From: an uncultured Celeribacter sp.
Lineage (GTDB): Bacteria > Pseudomonadota > Alphaproteobacteria > Rhodobacterales > Rhodobacteraceae
Assembly (NCBI RefSeq): GCF_963676475.1
Contig: NZ_OY781106.1
Location: 186,001-250,000 of the forward strand
Length of the DNA: 64,000 nt
Reading direction: 5' to 3'
Positions 1 through 8,248 of the stretch are shown piece by piece; positions within the stretch are counted from its first letter, which is position 1, and each line of letters starts with the position of its first letter. The notes under the pieces are model-generated. The model saw only the letters and a list, made by a program, of their open reading frames with translations. It had not been told where the DNA came from and did not search any database. A program made the position numbers and the translations under genes.

Positions 1-51
1 ATTCGCGACATCTGCCTCTCGGTCGCGGACCTGACCCGGATCGAAAGCTGA
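1..51 (+). CDS. C-terminal tail of an upstream gene, possibly glycyl-tRNA synthetase beta subunit (partial)
   Basis: The window opens inside a reading frame that stops with TGA at 49-51. Only 16 residues are visible, ending SVADLTRIES, which looks like the last residues of GlyRS beta chains (VAD-x-T-x-IE). In this bacterial group glyS often lies just upstream of ppdK, which fits. The frame is followed by a strong hairpin that would terminate it. The coding call is reasonable; the glyS identity is inference from a very short tail and context. Confidence 0.45.
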   Translation: MRDICLSVADLTRIES

Positions 52-67
52 CCAAAGCTGACCTAAG

Positions 68-101
68 ACCGTTGCTGTGTTAACTTCACGGCAACGGTTT
101 C
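68..101 (+). terminator. Rho-independent terminator downstream of the partial first gene
   Basis: A 12-bp stem (68-79 with 87-98, one G-T pair) closes a 7-base loop TTAACTT and is followed by TTT at 98-100. It lies 16 bases after the stop of the first gene and 85 bases before the ppdK start, so it should separate the two transcripts. Confidence 0.7.
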
Positions 102-185
102 TCACGAAATCTCTGCGCCGTTACGGTTAACGGTTGCGCTCACACGGCCTTGAGGCGTAGCGTGCCGCAACAGGGAGGTGCCGCA

Positions 186-2741
186 GTGCAGCAAGAGAGT
201 GACATCCTTGGGTTCACCCGCATCCGCCGCGTCGCTCCGATTGCGGTTGAGACCCATGGCGGGCGGGCGAAATGCTTGCAACGCTTGATTCGTCTTGACC
301 TGCCTGTGCCGGAAACCGTCGCCTTGTCTTTTGACGCCGTGCATCGCCTCGCCGAGGGGTATCGGTTCGACAAAAAGGCGCTGTTGCGCGTGTTCGGCGA
401 TGCGCCTTTGCTCACTGTGCGGCCCTCGTCGGAAGACCCCGATTGGGGCGGGCCGGGCGCCATTCTCAACATCGGCATGAACGATGCGCGTCACGCGGAA
501 CTGACGCAGACCCATGGCGCGGAGGCGGCAGACACGCTGTACTTGCGATTTGTGCAATCTTTCGCGGTGCATGTCGAACGTCTCGACCCGGAATTGTTCG
601 AATTTGACACGTCTATGCCCGTGGCGGAGGCACTGAAAACGGCGCTTGAGGGGCATGAAGATGAAACCGGTGCGCCGTTTCCCCAAGATCCTGCTGAGCA
701 ATTAGGTCAGGTTCTGCGCTCCATGGCGCGCGCCTGGGAGGGCACGACAGCGCGGTTGTTGCGTCAGGCCAAAGGCGCGCCTGCGGACGCTGGACTGGGC
801 CTGGTCGTGCAGGCCATGTCCTTGGGGCTGGGGCCGGGCGAAAGCGGGGCAGGGGTCATGCAACTGGTGGACTCGAACACCGGCGCGCCGCTGATAAAAG
901 GCCGTTACAAACGCCAATCGCAAGGCCGCGAAGCCATCAATAATGGTGAATTCGACGCCGATGAGATGCTCTATCTGACCCGCGACAAGCGGGGGCCGTC
1001 TCTTGAGGAGGCTCAGCCGGAGCTGTTTGAGACGCTCGTGGACATGTCGAAACTCTGCCGCGTGCGTCTGCGCGAAGAGATGCAGGTCGAATTCACCATC
1101 GAGAACGGCAAACTTTCGGTGTTGGACGCCGTGCGGGTGCAACGCAGCTCGCGCGCGGCCCTTCGCATCGCGGTGCAATTGGCCGAGGATGGTATCATTC
1201 CACGCGAAGAGGCGATCACCCGTGTGCCCGCGCGCTCTCTGACCGAGCTCTTGCATCAACAGGTTGATCCCAAAGGGAAACGTGACGTCGTGGCGAAGGG
1301 CATCGCCGCCTCGCCGGGCGGTGCCGTGGGGCGGATCGTGTTCAATTCCAGCGTGGCGCAAAGCTATGAGTCGCGCGGCGAACCCTGCATCCTTGTGCGG
1401 CGTGAGACCACGCCCGAGGACATTCGTGGCATGCATTCCTCCGTCGGCATTTTGACCGAACGCGGCGGGGTGACCTCGCATGCGGCGGTGATCGCGCGCG
1501 GCATGGGGGTGCCCTGTGTGGTCGGCGCCTCGATGCGGATCAACGCGCGCGAACGCACGCTGACGCTGTCTGATGGGCGCACGCTTGCTGAGGGCGATCT
1601 TTTGACGCTTGATGGGTCTGCGGGCGAGGCGCTTATGGGCGCGGTCAAAATGCTGCCGCCGGTGAAGGATCATTGGTATCTGCAACTGATGGAATGGGCC
1701 GATGCGATCCGTGACATCGGGGTGCGCGCCAATGCAGACACGCCCGCAGATGCAGCCATGGCGCGGGACTTCAAGGCGCAGGGTATCGGGCTATGCCGCA
1801 CCGAACATATGTTCTTTGAAGGCGACCGTCTGACCGTGATGCGCGAAATGATTTTCGCCTCACGTCACGAAGATCGGGCCGAGGCAATCGCGCGGCTTTT
1901 GCCGATGCAAAGATCTGATTTTATTGAGCTTTTCCGGATCATGGAAGGTCTTCCGGTCTGTATCCGCCTGTTCGATCCGCCGCTTCACGAATTCCTGCCC
2001 TCCGACCGCGAAGGTGCGAAGGAACTGGCAGAGGCGCTCGATCTGCCGCTCTCTGATGTGACCCGTCGGATTGAATGGCTGTCGGAATTCAACCCGATGT
2101 TGGGGATGCGCGGCGTGCGGCTGGGCATCACTTTTCCCGAGATTTACGAAATGCAGGCCCGCGCGATTTTCGAAGCGACGATTGAGGCCTCGAAACACGG
2201 CGCGCCGGTGGTGCCGGAGATCATGATCCCGCTGGTTTCGGCCAAACGCGAGGTCGAATTGGTCAAAACCCAGATCGACGGCGTGGCAGCGGCGGTGCGC
2301 AATGAGACGGGGGCGGAGTTCACCTATCGCTTGGGCGTGATGGTCGAAACGCCGCGCGCCGCACTGCGCGCCGGTGACATCGCGCAGAGCGCATCCTTCC
2401 TGTCCTTTGGCACGAACGACCTGACCCAAATGGCCTATGGTCTGTCGCGCGACGACGCGGGTCGATTCATGAACTCTTATGTTCAGCAAGGTGTCTTCCC
2501 TGAAGATCCATTTCACATGCTCGATTTTGAGGGCGTCGGAGAACTGTTGAAAATCGGTGCCGAACGGGGCCGCCAAGCGAGACCGGAACTGACGGTTGCT
2601 GTGTGTGGTGAACATGGCGGTAACCCCGAATCCATCGCCTTTTGCCGGGCCGCAGGATTCGATTACGTGTCCTGTTCGCCCTTCCGCGTGCCTGTGGCGC
2701 GCCTTGCGGCTGCGCAGCTTGTCGCCTACGATGCAAAATAG
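186..2741 (+). CDS. ppdK: Pyruvate, phosphate dikinase family protein
   Basis: PPDK interconverts pyruvate, ATP and Pi with PEP, AMP and PPi through a phosphohistidine in the cytoplasm. The protein (851 aa) has an N-terminal nucleotide-binding half, a swivelling phosphohistidine domain with GGVTSHAAVIAR (catalytic His at about residue 432), and a C-terminal PEP/pyruvate barrel ending in VCGEHGGNPESIAF. I chose GTG at 186 because GGAGG sits 7 bases upstream; a TTG at 150 in the same frame would add 12 residues but has no such site. The length is slightly below the usual 870-900 aa, and the N-terminus is short compared with plant and Clostridium enzymes, so substrate use is inferred from the family. 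It stands alone, after a terminator. Confidence 0.9.
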   Translation: MQQESDILGFTRIRRVAPIAVETHGGRAKCLQRLIRLDLPVPETVALSFDAVHRLAEGYRFDKKALLRVFGDAPLLTVRPSSEDPDWGGPGAILNIGMNDARHAELTQTHGAEAADTLYLRFVQSFAVHVERLDPELFEFDTSMPVAEALKTALEGHEDETGAPFPQDPAEQLGQVLRSMARAWEGTTARLLRQAKGAPADAGLGLVVQAMSLGLGPGESGAGVMQLVDSNTGAPLIKGRYKRQSQGREAINNGEFDADEMLYLTRDKRGPSLEEAQPELFETLVDMSKLCRVRLREEMQVEFTIENGKLSVLDAVRVQRSSRAALRIAVQLAEDGIIPREEAITRVPARSLTELLHQQVDPKGKRDVVAKGIAASPGGAVGRIVFNSSVAQSYESRGEPCILVRRETTPEDIRGMHSSVGILTERGGVTSHAAVIARGMGVPCVVGASMRINARERTLTLSDGRTLAEGDLLTLDGSAGEALMGAVKMLPPVKDHWYLQLMEWADAIRDIGVRANADTPADAAMARDFKAQGIGLCRTEHMFFEGDRLTVMREMIFASRHEDRAEAIARLLPMQRSDFIELFRIMEGLPVCIRLFDPPLHEFLPSDREGAKELAEALDLPLSDVTRRIEWLSEFNPMLGMRGVRLGITFPEIYEMQARAIFEATIEASKHGAPVVPEIMIPLVSAKREVELVKTQIDGVAAAVRNETGAEFTYRLGVMVETPRAALRAGDIAQSASFLSFGTNDLTQMAYGLSRDDAGRFMNSYVQQGVFPEDPFHMLDFEGVGELLKIGAERGRQARPELTVAVCGEHGGNPESIAFCRAAGFDYVSCSPFRVPVARLAAAQLVAYDAK

Positions 2742-2948
2742 TCACATTACTCCATCAAGGTGCTGAAAATAAAGGCGTAGACGGTCTTTTTCTTCGGCGT
2801 TTCAGGCCGGGGCGACACTTCTTTCTTGACTGTCTGGTAAGGCCTTCGGTGCCCCGGGGTGGACCTTTTGGGACATTTGACCTATCCCCCGGCTCGAAAA
2901 ACACCCGTGAGGCCCCTTTGTTTTGGGGCGCAATGGAGGGGCAACCCT

Positions 2949-3629
2949 ATGCAAATCCCAGCTAAGCTCAAAGCGTTTGCGCTTGCAGTTACGCTCGGCG
3001 TATCGACACTTCCGGGCCAGTCCCGTGCCGAGGTGACGGTGAGCCACTCGAACGATCCGAACCCGGTGCTCGGGCTCGAGTTGAACGCGCTGTTGAACCA
3101 GGAGCGTGACGGTCTTGAAAACGTCGATGCGGACGCGATTCAGCGTCTCTTGGCGAGCTTCAAACCCAAGCCCACGACACCGACAATTTCCTACACCAAG
3201 GACTTTCTCGCCAGCCAGCCCGTCGCCGAAGGCGGTGAGCAATGGGAGTGCCTCGCCGAAGCGCTTTATTTCGAAGCGCGCGGCGAAAGCGTCAAAGGCC
3301 AGTTCGCCGTGGCCGAAGTGATCCTCAACCGCGTGTCCTCGCCGAAATTCCCGAACACGGTCTGTGGCGTGGTGCATCAGGGCACGGGCCGCAAATACCA
3401 GTGCCAGTTCACCTACACCTGCGACGGGCATGCCGATGTCGTGCGCGAAAAAGGCGCATGGGATCAGGTCGCCAAAGTGGCCAAGCTGATGATCGACGGG
3501 GCGCCGCGCACGCTGACGCAGGGCGCGACCCACTATCACACCCGTGCCGTCAACCCGCGTTGGGCGCGGGCTTTCGCGAAAACGGCACAGATTGGCGTGC
3601 ACATGTTCTACCGGATGCCGCAGGCCTAA
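2949..3629 (+). CDS. Exported cell wall hydrolase, SleB (Hydrolase_2) family
   Basis: This 226-aa protein starts with a clear signal peptide (about residues 1-26, hydrophobic core then SRA) and carries the Hydrolase_2 domain in its second half, with the family motif EALYFEARGES and a conserved NPRWARAF-type C-terminal segment. Family members (SleB/CwlJ) cleave peptidoglycan; in alphaproteobacteria they probably act in wall turnover rather than spore germination. ATG at 2949 follows GGAGGGG and begins the signal peptide; a longer frame upstream would put about 30 residues before it and is rejected. A terminator follows at 3657. Confidence 0.85.
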   Translation: MQIPAKLKAFALAVTLGVSTLPGQSRAEVTVSHSNDPNPVLGLELNALLNQERDGLENVDADAIQRLLASFKPKPTTPTISYTKDFLASQPVAEGGEQWECLAEALYFEARGESVKGQFAVAEVILNRVSSPKFPNTVCGVVHQGTGRKYQCQFTYTCDGHADVVREKGAWDQVAKVAKLMIDGAPRTLTQGATHYHTRAVNPRWARAFAKTAQIGVHMFYRMPQA

Positions 3630-3656
3630 CGCCTCCGATCACGGAATTGTTTCAGG

Positions 3657-3682
3657 CCCCGCCGGGAAAACGGCGGGGTTTT
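3657..3682 (+). terminator. Rho-independent terminator after the SleB-type hydrolase gene
   Basis: Perfect 8-bp stem CCCCGCCG (3657-3664) with CGGCGGGG (3671-3678), 6-base loop, then TTTT. It lies 28 bases after the stop codon. Confidence 0.85.
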
Positions 3683-3778
3683 GCCATTTCAGCGGTCGGC
3701 CTGTGCGGCGGGCGATTGGGTCTTGGCCCATCGCCGCCAAAGCTGTAGCAAAGGCCAAACTTGCAAAAGGGACCGTCA

Positions 3779-4684
3779 ATGTCCGAGATCAGACAGGCTT
3801 TTGAGCACCCCGAAGCGCGCGCGCTGGCGACCTCTGACGCCGCACCGCTCGACCGGATTTCGCTTCGTGACCATGTGGTCGATGTCGAAATCGGTGCGTT
3901 TCAGGCCGAGCGCGGTGTGCGCCAGCGGGTGTCCTTCAATATCGTCGTGGAACTGACGCCGGTCACCGGCCCGATTGACGACGATGTTGATCGCATCCTG
4001 TCCTATGACCGGCTGACCGAAGCAATCCATATCGAACTGGAGGCCGAGCGTCTCAACCTGCTTGAAACCCTCGCCGAGCGGATCGCAGAGCGCATTCTGG
4101 CCGAGCCGCGCGCCTATCGCGTCTTTGTGCGGGTCGAAAAGCTCGACCGTGGCCCCGGCGCGCTTGGCGTCGAGATCGTGCGCAGCGCCGATCAAGTCGG
4201 GCATGCGGAGACGATGGAAGCCCCGGTGCCGCATCCGCTGATCGTGCATCTGGGGCCGGAGGCTTTGGAGAGCGCGCAACTGAGCGCATGGATTGATGCG
4301 CTGGAGGCCGACGCGCGGCCTGTCATTCTGACCGTTGGCCTGCCCTCTGGCGACTGGCCCGAGGCGGGGCATCAGGCGGCGCAGCGGCGGATTGATCTTT
4401 TGGCGATTGAGCAAAACGCCTGGGTTCTGGCCGGGCGTGATGCCCGCTGTGTTGTGCGCGCGACGCGGACCGAGTTGGACTGGGCGATGAAACAGGGGCA
4501 AATCTCTGTCTGGGCCCCGTCGAAAATGGTGCTCGATGCGGTGCATGGGCCGAAAAGCGACATCGCCGAAATGGTCGCCTGGCTGGCGCAGGAGCTCTCC
4601 GCAACCAAGGTGTTGAGCCTCGGCGCGGTGGAGATCGAGGGTGCCGAGCGCCGCGATGCGGATGCTGCGGTGGAGCTGTCCTGA
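3779..4684 (+). CDS. folB: Dihydroneopterin aldolase with C-terminal kinase-like extension
   Basis: FolB converts 7,8-dihydroneopterin to 6-hydroxymethyl-dihydropterin and glycolaldehyde in folate synthesis. The first 120 or so residues are the FolB fold (IGAFQAERGVRQRVSFNI, the central LSYDRLTEAI, LLETLAERIAERIL and the RVEKLDRGPGALGVEI strand). Usual FolB is about 120 aa; here 301 aa, with about 150 extra residues (from about 149) that resemble a degenerate amino-acid-kinase fold (WAPSKMVLDA, then AWLAQELSATKVLSL). ATG at 3779 has AGGGA upstream; a TTG at 3761 is less likely. folP starts two bases after its stop, so the two are co-transcribed. Confidence 0.85.
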   Translation: MSEIRQAFEHPEARALATSDAAPLDRISLRDHVVDVEIGAFQAERGVRQRVSFNIVVELTPVTGPIDDDVDRILSYDRLTEAIHIELEAERLNLLETLAERIAERILAEPRAYRVFVRVEKLDRGPGALGVEIVRSADQVGHAETMEAPVPHPLIVHLGPEALESAQLSAWIDALEADARPVILTVGLPSGDWPEAGHQAAQRRIDLLAIEQNAWVLAGRDARCVVRATRTELDWAMKQGQISVWAPSKMVLDAVHGPKSDIAEMVAWLAQELSATKVLSLGAVEIEGAERRDADAAVELS

Positions 4685-4685
4685 A

Positions 4686-5717
4686 ATGAGCCAGCCCTTC
4701 TATGATCGCCCGATCCCGATCTGCGATCCGGCCCGGCCCGAGGGCGCGTTGACGCTGGCAGGTGGCTGGTGCTGGTTCACCCATGTCGAACGCCTGCGTC
4801 GTGACGCGCCGCCTGAGATTTTGCCGGTCTCTGAGCTTTCGGATAAGGCCCGCACGCGGTTGACTGCCGCGCGTGCTCCAATGGCGGGGCTCGCTCTCAA
4901 TACGCCTTCGGTGATGAGCATTCTCAATGTCACGCCGGACAGTTTCTCCGATGGCGGCAAATTCGACCGCCCCGAGGCGGCGCTGGCCGAGGTGCAAGAG
5001 ATGATTTCGGCGGGGGTCGAGATCATCGACATCGGCGGCGAAAGCACCCGTCCGGGCGCGGATTACATCGCGGTCGACGAAGAGATCACCCGCACTGCGC
5101 CGATGATTGCGGCGATCCGTGAGATCAGCGCCGTACCGATCTCCATCGACACACGGAAAGCCCTTGTGGCCGACGCCGCGCTCAAGGCGGGGGCGAGTCT
5201 TGTGAATGATGTTTACGCCTTCACCCATGACCCCGATCTGGCGCGCGTCAGCGCAGAGGCCGACGCGCCGGTCTGTCTGATGCATGCGCAGGGCGATCCC
5301 GAGGTGATGCAGGACGATCCGCAATACGACAACGTGCTGCTCGATGTGTATGACTTCCTCGAAGACCGCATCAAAGTCGCCGAGGCGGCGGGCATTCCAC
5401 GGGCGCGAATTCTCGTCGATCCCGGCATCGGTTTTGGCAAGACGATTGCGCATAATCTGGCGCTTTTGGAGCGGCTTTCTCTGTTCCACGCTCTGGGCTG
5501 CGGCATCCTTTTGGGTGTGTCACGCAAAGGTTTTATCGGCAAGATCGGCAAGGCTCCCGTGGCTCAGGACCGTGCGCCGGGCACTTTGGCGGTGACCATG
5601 GCGGCGCTGGGGCAAGGCGTGCAAATCCACCGGGTGCATGATTTTAAAGAGGCAAAACAGGCGCTTGCGCTTTGGCGGGCGGTGACAAATCTGGGGAGAG
5701 ACAGCCATGACGCGTAA
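4686..5717 (+). CDS. folP: Dihydropteroate synthase
   Basis: FolP condenses hydroxymethyl-dihydropterin pyrophosphate with p-aminobenzoate to give dihydropteroate and is the sulfonamide target. The TIM-barrel signatures are all present: SILNVTPDSFSDGG, EIIDIGGESTRPGA, ISIDTRKA, VNDVYAF, ILVDPGIGFGKT and LLGVSRKGFIG. At 343 aa it has about 70 residues before the first barrel motif, longer than the E. coli enzyme. ATG at 4686 lies one base after the folB stop, suggesting translational coupling; the 3' end overlaps glmM by 11 bases. Substrate residues appear intact. Confidence 0.93.
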   Translation: MSQPFYDRPIPICDPARPEGALTLAGGWCWFTHVERLRRDAPPEILPVSELSDKARTRLTAARAPMAGLALNTPSVMSILNVTPDSFSDGGKFDRPEAALAEVQEMISAGVEIIDIGGESTRPGADYIAVDEEITRTAPMIAAIREISAVPISIDTRKALVADAALKAGASLVNDVYAFTHDPDLARVSAEADAPVCLMHAQGDPEVMQDDPQYDNVLLDVYDFLEDRIKVAEAAGIPRARILVDPGIGFGKTIAHNLALLERLSLFHALGCGILLGVSRKGFIGKIGKAPVAQDRAPGTLAVTMAALGQGVQIHRVHDFKEAKQALALWRAVTNLGRDSHDA

Positions 5718-7053
5718 ATTCTTTGGCACGGACGGGGTGCGCGGGCGCGCCAACAGCCATCCGATGACCGCCGAAATGGCGTTGAAACTCGGGGCCGCCG
5801 CCGGGCGTTATTTCCGGCGTGACGGATCGCGCGAGCACCGTGTGGTGATTGGCAAGGACACGCGGCTGTCGGGCTATATGTTCGAAACCGCGATGACGGC
5901 GGGATTTACTTCGACCGGGATGAACGTGTTTCTTCTGGGGCCGGTGCCTACGCCGGCTGTCGGCATGCTCACGACCTCGATGCGCGCCGATGTTGGCGTG
6001 ATGATCTCCGCCTCGCACAACCCCGCCGAGGACAATGGTATCAAGTTTTTCGGCCCCGACGGGTTCAAGCTGTCGGATGAGGCGGAAAGCGAGATCGAGC
6101 GGCTGATGGAAGAGGGTGTCGAGCCCGCGCAGGCGCAGAATATCGGTCGGGCGAAACGCATTGACGACGGGCGGTTCCGCTACAATGAGCGGGTGAAATC
6201 GACCCTGCCGCGGGGGATGAATTTCCAAGGGCTGAAAGTGGTGATCGACTGCGCCAATGGCGCGGCCTATCGCACCGCGCCGGAGGTGCTTTGGGAGCTG
6301 GGCGCAGAGGTGATCCCGGTGGGCACCGCGCCCAACGGCAAGAACATCAACGATCATTGCGGCTCGACCTATGTCCAGACCGCCGCCGAGGCCGTGGTGG
6401 CCCATGGCGCGGATGTGGGCATTTGCCTCGATGGCGATGCGGATCGGGTGATGATCCTCGACGAGACAGGCCGTGTGGCCGATGGCGATCAGCTCATGGG
6501 CTTGATGGCCAAGGCCTGGGCGGATCAGGGGCGTCTGTCTGGCGGGGCTTTGGTCGCGACCGTGATGTCGAATCTGGGGTTGGAACGGTTTCTGGAGGCC
6601 GAAGGCCTGCGGTTGGAGCGCACCGCTGTGGGCGATCGCTATGTGGTCGAACGGATGCGGGCGGGGGGCTTTAACCTTGGCGGCGAACAATCCGGCCATA
6701 TCGTGATGAGCGATTATGCGACCACGGGCGACGGGCTTTTGGCGGGGCTTCAGTTCCTCGCGGCCATGGTCGAGACGGGCAAGAAGGCGTCTGAGTTGAC
6801 GCAGGTGTTTGAGCCGGTGCCGCAGCTTTTGCAGAATGTGCGCTATGGCACCGGGCAAAAGCCGCTGGAGGACGCGGGTGTCAAAGCGGCGATTTCGGCG
6901 GCGGAAGCGAAGCTGAACGGCAACGGGCGGTTGCTGATCCGAAAATCCGGCACCGAACCGCTGATCCGGGTCATGGCCGAAAGCGTGAATGAGAGCGTTT
7001 TGAACGCGGCGGTCGAGGATGTCGTGGCGGCGGTGAAGGCGGCGACGCAGTAA
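5707..7053 (+). CDS. glmM: Phosphoglucosamine mutase
   Basis: GlmM interconverts glucosamine-6-phosphate and glucosamine-1-phosphate, feeding UDP-GlcNAc for peptidoglycan and lipid A. The 448-aa protein has FGTDGVRG at its N-terminus, the phosphoserine loop ISASHNPAEDNGIK (Ser in ASHNP), the metal loop DGDADR and the C-terminal phosphate-binding RKSGTEPLIRVM. Length is typical. It overlaps folP by 11 bases; the folP-glmM pairing is also found in E. coli. The partner genes glmU and glmS lie at 40.4-43.6 kb in this window. Confidence 0.95.
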   Translation: MTRKFFGTDGVRGRANSHPMTAEMALKLGAAAGRYFRRDGSREHRVVIGKDTRLSGYMFETAMTAGFTSTGMNVFLLGPVPTPAVGMLTTSMRADVGVMISASHNPAEDNGIKFFGPDGFKLSDEAESEIERLMEEGVEPAQAQNIGRAKRIDDGRFRYNERVKSTLPRGMNFQGLKVVIDCANGAAYRTAPEVLWELGAEVIPVGTAPNGKNINDHCGSTYVQTAAEAVVAHGADVGICLDGDADRVMILDETGRVADGDQLMGLMAKAWADQGRLSGGALVATVMSNLGLERFLEAEGLRLERTAVGDRYVVERMRAGGFNLGGEQSGHIVMSDYATTGDGLLAGLQFLAAMVETGKKASELTQVFEPVPQLLQNVRYGTGQKPLEDAGVKAAISAAEAKLNGNGRLLIRKSGTEPLIRVMAESVNESVLNAAVEDVVAAVKAATQ

Positions 7054-7081
7054 ATCTCGCAGATGTTCGAAAAAGACAAGA

Positions 7082-7106
7082 AAGGCGGCTCTATGGGCCG
7101 CCTTTT
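7082..7106 (+). terminator. Terminator downstream of glmM
   Basis: 8-bp stem AAGGCGGC (7082-7089) with GCCGCCTT (7097-7104), 7-base loop, ending in TTTT. It lies 29 bases after the glmM stop and ends the folB-folP-glmM transcript. Confidence 0.8.
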
Positions 7107-7133
7107 CTCATTCGAGACAAGGATTCTGTACGT

Positions 7134-7250
7134 TTAAAGCGTTTTTCAAAAAACTTGATGCACTCAATTTTTGAAAAACGCAGCAAGATCAATTCAGTGT
7201 CGCAACGTTTTTCGCTCAATCTGATTCAGATTAAACGAAAAACGCTTTAA
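7134..7250. repeat. Palindromic repeat element: two adjacent hairpins built from an alternating GCGTTTTTC core
   Basis: Hairpin 1 pairs 7139-7152 with 7168-7181 (14 bp perfect), with TTGA/TCAA pairing inside its loop. Hairpin 2 pairs CGTTTTTCG (7206-7214) with CGAAAAACG (7236-7244) and holds the 15-base palindrome AATCTGATTCAGATT (7218-7232) at its tip. The two outer ends, 7134-7147 and 7237-7250, are also perfect 14-base inverted copies. The core therefore occurs four times in alternating orientation. It lies between two convergent genes, and its right end supplies the TAA stop (7247-7249) of the minus-strand gene. Confidence 0.75.
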
Positions 7251-7729
7251 CGGCCCAGCGGGATGATGAAGCCGGTCGAGATGACGCCATAGACATCGTC
7301 GTCATAGCCCGTCGCGGCGTTGAGGAAGAGGGATTTGTACGTGAGTTGCACAGAGGGTGCAAAGCCGGTGTAGCCGTCGCCAAAGGAGTGGATATAGGCG
7401 CCCACGATCCCAGCCTGTGCTTGGGGCCCGATGTCCCACATTTTGGCCGCCGACAGATGTGCTGAGGTGTCCGACCGGCTGTCGCGATAGGCGCCAAACG
7501 TGTAGTTCAGCCCATAGGCGCGCTCAGCCCATGTGAACATCAGCCCCGGATTGAATTCGTTGAAATCGTCGCCATCGTCCTCGCCCCAATCGCCATAATG
7601 ATGCGAAGCCAGCGGGAGGACGGCGTAATCGGGAGCCAGACCGTCCGCGAAAACAGGCGTGGCGGTCAGGAGAAGGGCGGAGAGAAGGGCTTTGATCTGC
7701 ATCGGTCTCATGAATTTGGAGTTTCTCAC
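7247..7729 (-). CDS. Small exported protein, probable outer-membrane beta-barrel (unknown function)
   Basis: The 160-aa product has a signal peptide (basic start, then ALLSALLLTATPVFA, cleavage near residue 28) followed by alternating aromatic/hydrophobic stretches such as LTYKSLFLNAATGY and GVISTGFIIPLGR, ending in a near-aromatic strand as small beta-barrels do. I recognise no catalytic motif. GTG at 7729 has GGGAG seven bases upstream; ATG at 7711 or 7702 are in-frame alternatives that leave a shorter n-region. Its stop codon lies in the flanking palindromic repeat. Confidence 0.6.
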   Translation of the reverse strand: MRNSKFMRPMQIKALLSALLLTATPVFADGLAPDYAVLPLASHHYGDWGEDDGDDFNEFNPGLMFTWAERAYGLNYTFGAYRDSRSDTSAHLSAAKMWDIGPQAQAGIVGAYIHSFGDGYTGFAPSVQLTYKSLFLNAATGYDDDVYGVISTGFIIPLGR

Positions 7730-7762
7730 GCCATTTCTCCCTGAAACCAGCACCGAATTAAG

Positions 7763-7775
7763 GCCCTGTCAGGGC
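7763..7775 (-). terminator. Short hairpin between two minus-strand genes, possible weak terminator
   Basis: GCCCTG-T-CAGGGC is a perfect 13-base palindrome located 10 bases after the stop of the small membrane gene at 7786. On the minus strand it is followed by CTTAATTC, so the T-tract is poor. It may be an attenuator, a terminator or an operator for the downstream gene. Confidence 0.4.
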
Positions 7776-7785
7776 AATTTCGAGA

Positions 7786-8199
7786 TCAAGAACCGCCGGT
7801 GAAGGGCGTGTAGGCCAAAGACATGCCCGCATTCATCAGGGTCCAGATCACGCCAGCGATTTTCCAGCCGAGGCCGGCGTTGCCCTTCGGTTTGGCGAGC
7901 CAAACGGCGCGGGCGACGAACAAAAGGTAGATGCCGAAGAGGATGAAGACCACCGGGATCAAGCCGTAAAGCGGCGGGATCGCCAGCAAAAGAACGTAAA
8001 CCGGGATGAAAAACAGCGCGGCCAGGTAATTCCCGGCCCAGAATGTATCGCCCATGCCCTCGCGTCCGGCCAGCAGGCTTTTCCAGAAGCCAAGGGTGAA
8101 CATCCGCGCGCGTTCGGCTTCGATCTCGCTCTCGTTGTCGGGTGTCAGATCGGCGGGGATGTGGTCGTCATGCTCGGAGGTGTTCGTTGGCTCGGTCAT
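7786..8199 (-). CDS. Small membrane protein of unknown function
   Basis: A 137-aa protein with a hydrophilic acidic N-terminus (residues 1-45, rich in Glu/Asp/His) and three predicted membrane segments (about 55-80, 80-100 and 110-130), the second ending in the positive ARAVWLAKPKG loop. This layout resembles small inner-membrane DUF proteins but I do not recognise a family. ATG at 8199 has GGAG six bases upstream; the preceding ATG at 8202 is too close to it. It lies 49 bases downstream of the EamA transporter gene on the same strand and may be co-transcribed. Confidence 0.65.
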   Translation of the reverse strand: MTEPTNTSEHDDHIPADLTPDNESEIEAERARMFTLGFWKSLLAGREGMGDTFWAGNYLAALFFIPVYVLLLAIPPLYGLIPVVFILFGIYLLFVARAVWLAKPKGNAGLGWKIAGVIWTLMNAGMSLAYTPFTGGS

Positions 8200-8248
8200 C
8201 ATGGACTCCTTTGGCCTCATCTGTTCACGATTGCCCAGCTTCTGCAAG

